A stretch of DNA of 64,000 nucleotides from Aporrectodea caliginosa (lineage: Eukaryota; Annelida; Clitellata; Crassiclitellata; Lumbricidae), in NCBI GenBank assembly GCA_020284085.1, contig JACEVL010000153.1, positions 356,501-420,500 on the forward strand, given 5' to 3'. The translations under genes were made by a program, and so were the position numbers. Position 1 is the first letter of the stretch, and every line of letters starts with the position of its first letter. The notes below the pieces were generated by a model. That model did no database searches, had not been told where the DNA came from, and saw only the letters and a list, made by a program, of their open reading frames with translations. Shown here piece by piece: positions 60,952 through 64,000 of the stretch.

Positions 60952-60979
60952 AAGGTCAAAGACATCAATGAACTATCTG
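60952..60979 (+). pseudogene. Synaptotagmin-like C2 exon fragment, copy 3 (partial)
   Basis: AAGGTCAAAGACATCAATGA and ACTATCTG (KVKDINELS) end at the same GTCAGT donor as copies 1 and 2. The 5' part is replaced by the triplet repeat. CAATCA repeats and AAGGTTGGTACC follow, as downstream of the other copies. Confidence 0.5.
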
Positions 60980-61324
60980 GTCAGTCAACAACTAACTCAA
61001 TCACAAACTCAGCCACTCGATCAATCGATCAGTCGGGCTGTAAACAATCAATCAACAGACGAAAAGAAGGTTGGTACCTGTGTTAACTGCGATATTTACT
61101 TAAAAGGAATCCTCAGCAACACACTCGCATTATAGAGCTAAAGCTTATATAGCTTCGTCAGAAACTTTTAAAAGGCGTCTAGCATTATCCTATATTTTAG
61201 CCACATCGCATGCATCTCATGTCTGCCAATCTATATCAGATTCTGTTCTTATGTCTCTAATTCTTTCTCTCTAAATGTCTCGGTATCTGTCCATTTTTCT
61301 TAAGAACGAGGTTTGCTTCTACGG

Positions 61325-61447
61325 GAGCTATATCAGTTGCTAAATGAGTTTAAGTACCATGTGCTAATGAGTGACTATGATCAGAACTATGACCACAGCT
61401 ATGACCATGACTTAGAATCATCGGTGACCAACTATGACGATTTATAA
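61325..61447 (+). pseudogene. Exon-like block encoding ELYQLLNEFK...DQNYDHSY, copy 3
   Basis: The frame is open for 40 codons to a TAA. It keeps ELY.L..EFK, SDYDQNYD and SYDHD. The acceptor AG of the other copies is changed to GG. Several differences from the other copies are in-frame amino-acid changes and there is no indel. Confidence 0.4.
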
Positions 61448-61637
61448 CAAGCACTGCATTTCTAATCCCGAACGCAGGGATTAATTGGACGTTACCATTC
61501 ACCAATGCCCACCTTAACCCAGTTTGTTGACAAGTAGGCTAAAGCACTTAAATGCAGCTGACGAGCACATTTGCATCTCAATCATAAAAGTATTTTAAAG
61601 AGCTTATTGGAGAATTGGTCGTAAACAATTAGTTGCT

Positions 61638-61793
61638 CGCGTGGGGACCCTGGGCAAGTCCTTCACTCGACCCTGGGCAAGTCCTTCACTCGCAATTGCT
61701 CATGCGCTTCGGCGTGAAACTCCGATCCAGCGTACGCGCAGTAGTCGGGAGCGCCTCTGAATAGGAATCTTGAAGGGGCGCTATAACAAGTGT
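61638..61793 (+). mobile_element. SINE-1, copy 4 (head missing, internal duplication)
   Basis: Begins after the B box. ACCCTGGGCAAGTCCTTCAC is duplicated in tandem (about 61646-61691). The 3' end CTTGAAGGGGCGCTATAAC is intact. Confidence 0.8.
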
Positions 61794-61837
61794 TAAAATA
61801 CAAAACTATACAATACAATAGTTAGTGCGCTCTCCTT

Positions 61838-61930
61838 AGACACCTTTAAAATGTTGGTGACAGGTTCTATATAATCGAAAGACCTAGCAGCCGGTTGTTT
61901 ACGGCGCTCCACTTAGACACCTTTAAAATA
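61838..61930 (-). repeat. Two dispersed AAAGGTGTC cores
   Basis: TAGACACCTTTAAAATG near 61838 and TAGACACCTTTAAAATATAG near 61916, both followed by a TATATA stretch, in the reverse orientation. They lie just outside the LTR at 61951. Confidence 0.6.
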
Positions 61931-61950
61931 TAGTCTACAGATGTTATATA

Positions 61951-62165
61951 TGTAGTGTCATCGTGGGAGGAGCTGGTGCATGCATGTGCGGCTGGCCGGG
62001 CTAGGCTGCCATCGTCGTCATCGTGGGAGTATTTAAGGACAGTTCCGGCAATTATCACCAGTCGGTGCGTGTGGTGGAGTCACGAGCTCTGTGTAGCTTA
62101 CATAGTGTATAATTGGTGTTTAGACAATAAAGAGTGTTACAGTAGACTTACTCACTAGACTTACA
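61951..62165 (+). repeat. 5' LTR, about 215 bp (right edge provisional)
   Basis: Starts TGTAGTG and ends CTTACA, so TG...CA with a 4-bp inverted repeat TGTA/TACA. A TATTTAAG box lies at 62030-62037 and AATAAA at 62126-62131, in the right order for an LTR promoter and polyadenylation site. The primer-binding site could be TGGTACACTGG directly after 62165, or GTGGTGGAGAAC near 62200 if the LTR is longer. Neither matches a tRNA end that I recognise. Confidence 0.6.
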
Positions 62166-62311
62166 TGGTACACTGGTAATAGTAGAACGACACTATAAGT
62201 GGTGGAGAACTCAAAAGAAAAGGTCGCTTCCGTACCTCTCGAGACAACGTTTCTGGATCATCTGACTACAGACACTCGTCACACGCACCGTACTCCTAGA
62301 ACATCACATAG

Positions 62312-63646
62312 ATGAGTGGGCCGGACAATCAAACAACAGGCCGTTACTTACTTCGTTCCGGTAAGACACTAATTTCCACTCCAACGGGATCACACTTCTC
62401 GGGGTTGCTGCCATCTTCTTTGAATCTTCCCACTGGTTCTCCATTTGCTGTCCTCGCTCCGCCTGCAGACGCTTTGCCCACTACGTCTTCGCCACCGGTT
62501 CCCACACCGCCTGCTGACGCTTTGCCCTCCACGTCTACGCCACAGGTTCTCACACCGCCTGCAGACGCTTTTCTATCTACGTCTCCGGCATTCGTTTTGT
62601 CGCCGCAATCAAGCAACGCTGTTATCGGTTCTGACGACGGTTCTGACGCTGATTCAATATCATCTGACTCTGAAATGGCTGGGAATACATTGGTTCCCTC
62701 ACCATTTACGGGAAATCAGCAGGAAGACATTCTTGAGTTTTTGAAGAATTTCGAACTATGGTCAACGTTTCGAGGCATGTCGGGGGCGCAGAAATTAGCA
62801 GCATTACCGCTTCTGCTTAAGAATGGAGCAGCTGTGTGGTTTAACACGCAGTCGCAGACAACACGTCAGAATTTTGGTGCCTTGCGGGACGCTCTGACCC
62901 TGCGTTACGGACCTAAAGCAACGGATGCCTGGAAACGCGCTGCTGACTTGTGGAGTCTCAAACAATTACCGCACCAGTCTGTTGATGATTTCTTAACAAG
63001 TGTCCAGCAAGCGGCTCAAAAACTTGATGTCGACGCTGGCCAGACGTTCCTCGTGGCATTGAACGGTCTACGTTCGAACATTAGACAGCATGTTCTGCAG
63101 CATGATTTAACTACAATAGAGGGGCTACGGAAATGGGGACGATTGACGGAATTGTCGCAGGAAGACCAATCAGACACTGATCACCATATCCGTCACACTG
63201 TGTCCGAGCTCGCCGCTATTCGCGAGGAGCTAAAGCAACTACAGATTACGAGTGTCGCAGCGATTAATTCTACGAGACGCAGGACGCCTTCACCCCATCA
63301 TGTCACGTTCGTTGATCAGTCACCTAAGCCAGTGTTGGAACCACGTCTCGAGCCCTACGCGACATCGACTTCACGAGGCTATCCACCATCGGCGCAGTCT
63401 TATCCAGGACACTCGGAGAATAATCGACCACATGATTCACCGTCGTGGCGACCACGACCGCCTTACCGTTCGCAGCCACTGAACTCCTGGCGCACAACTT
63501 CCAAGCCAACATGTGGAAATTGTGGAGGTATTCATACTTCAAATAACTTCTGTCGCGCCCGGGGGGTTACTTGTTTTAGGTGTTCTAAGCGAGGTCATTT
63601 ACAGTCTGTTTGCAGGTCAACAAGGGGGCGCTATAGTCAAACATAG
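62312..63646 (+). CDS. Gag polyprotein, 444 aa
   Basis: Structural protein of the retrotransposon particle. A Pro/Ser/Thr-rich N-terminal part contains three copies of a PPADA(L/F) repeat (about 50-95) and an acidic Ser stretch (about 105-122). A capsid-like region follows (about 130-285, with F.GN..EDI..FL..FE and the LR.ALT.RYGP area). Two Cys-His boxes end it: C401-x2-C404-x3-H408-x5-C414, which is atypical, and C421-x2-C424-x4-H429-x4-C434, which is canonical. The frame ends with TAG at 63644. The same frame continues open beyond it into the protease. Confidence 0.88.
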   Translation: MSGPDNQTTGRYLLRSGKTLISTPTGSHFSGLLPSSLNLPTGSPFAVLAPPADALPTTSSPPVPTPPADALPSTSTPQVLTPPADAFLSTSPAFVLSPQSSNAVIGSDDGSDADSISSDSEMAGNTLVPSPFTGNQQEDILEFLKNFELWSTFRGMSGAQKLAALPLLLKNGAAVWFNTQSQTTRQNFGALRDALTLRYGPKATDAWKRAADLWSLKQLPHQSVDDFLTSVQQAAQKLDVDAGQTFLVALNGLRSNIRQHVLQHDLTTIEGLRKWGRLTELSQEDQSDTDHHIRHTVSELAAIREELKQLQITSVAAINSTRRRTPSPHHVTFVDQSPKPVLEPRLEPYATSTSRGYPPSAQSYPGHSENNRPHDSPSWRPRPPYRSQPLNSWRTTSKPTCGNCGGIHTSNNFCRARGVTCFRCSKRGHLQSVCRSTRGRYSQT

Positions 63647-64000
63647 GAATTCGCTTCCCGTCGTCCACAGGCGGCGGGCGGGATAAACGTTAACACGGAC
63701 AGAATTTATGTGCAGACTGATAAAGTTGCAATGCATAGAAACACAATTTTTGTCACGATTAGGAATCATACTGTACAATGTTTGCTTGATTCTGGGGCGA
63801 GTGTGTCTTGCATGAGTGCCGCATTTCTGCAAAAACTAAAAATTCCTTTAAAACCATTGAGGGAGGAAGACAATAGAGATGTGTTTTTGGCTGACGGTCA
63901 TCCTGTGCAGGTACAGGGTAGAGCGGAAATTACTGTAACGATTACGGGGTTGAGCATTCCTTGTGAGGTATTGATTCTGCCACAGGTGGGGTACAGTTTG
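63647..64000 (+). CDS. Pol N-terminus, protease (partial, after in-frame TAG)
   Basis: The frame after the gag TAG is open to the window end, 118 codons. It contains CLLDSGASVSCMS, with the D-S-G active-site triad at 63788-63796, and FLADGHPVQV, a typical flap region. No suitable ATG precedes the protease until 63731, so it would need stop readthrough or another recoding event unless the TAG is a mutation. Reverse transcriptase and integrase, if present, lie beyond the window. Confidence 0.8.

Larger units (their letters stand above)
61951..64000 (+). mobile_element. Second LTR retrotransposon (Ty3/gypsy type), 5' part
   Basis: Consists of a short LTR, a leader, a gag ORF with two zinc knuckles, and the start of pol with a protease motif. 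It runs off the window end, so completeness is unknown. Its sequence is unrelated in detail to the 52.4-58.8 kb element and it lies on the opposite strand. Confidence 0.85.

Overview
The window reads as nuclear DNA of a non-vertebrate metazoan, probably a marine invertebrate such as a mollusc or another lophotrochozoan; an ambulacrarian cannot be excluded. The evidence is the content: very long di- and trinucleotide microsatellites, tRNA-derived SINEs with A and B boxes, L2/CR1-like and RNase H-bearing non-LTR retrotransposons, hAT- and Mutator-like miniature DNA elements, and metazoan-type Ty3/gypsy LTR elements. I see no complete host gene, no RNA gene I would call functional and no bacterial-style operon. 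The species guess is weak.

Layout. 1-5.7 kb: piggyBac-like terminal fragments, two SINEs, a GAT array, then 3.4 kb of degenerate simple repeats including a macro-repeat of about 1 kb. 5.7-11.3 kb: SINEs of two families, microsatellites, an L2-like LINE 3' end. 11.3-21.5 kb and 25.9-31.3 kb are two diverged copies of one segmental duplication, modified separately by MITE, SINE and LINE insertions and microsatellite growth. Between them (21.7-25.3 kb) lie a LINE split by a hAT-like MITE and a young 5'-truncated RNase H-type LINE whose near twin sits at 15.1-16.4 kb. 31.3-40 kb: diverged dispersed repeats, small inverted-repeat elements, LINE fragments and a synaptotagmin-like C2 exon fragment. 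40.7-44.0 kb: a GC-rich, apparently coding-free element of 3.3 kb between AT tracts, built from hairpin-forming minisatellites. 44-52.4 kb: duplicated blocks with repeated exon-like remnants, two DNA-transposon derivatives and LINE scraps. 52.4-58.8 kb: a nearly intact LTR retrotransposon on the minus strand. 58.8-61.9 kb: simple repeats and another copy of the exon-like block. 61.95 kb to the end: the 5' LTR, gag and start of pol of a second LTR retrotransposon.

The best-supported gene is the 1455-codon gag-pol of the 52.4-58.8 kb element. Its domains are in the order Gag, protease, integrase, reverse transcriptase, RNase H, with Ty3/gypsy-type sequences. That copia-like order in a gypsy element is the hallmark of the Gmr1-like group. 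The two LTRs differ at only about six positions plus one 4-bp indel by my reading, and the reading frame is open, so the insertion is young.

The most unexplained signal is a dispersed family of short conserved modules, with cores AAAGGTGTCTAA and TTTAACG-N14-CAAAG. I count about 35 copies of the first core, in both orientations, from 7 to 62 kb. They flank or lie inside many of the duplicated blocks. I could not assign them to a known repeat class.
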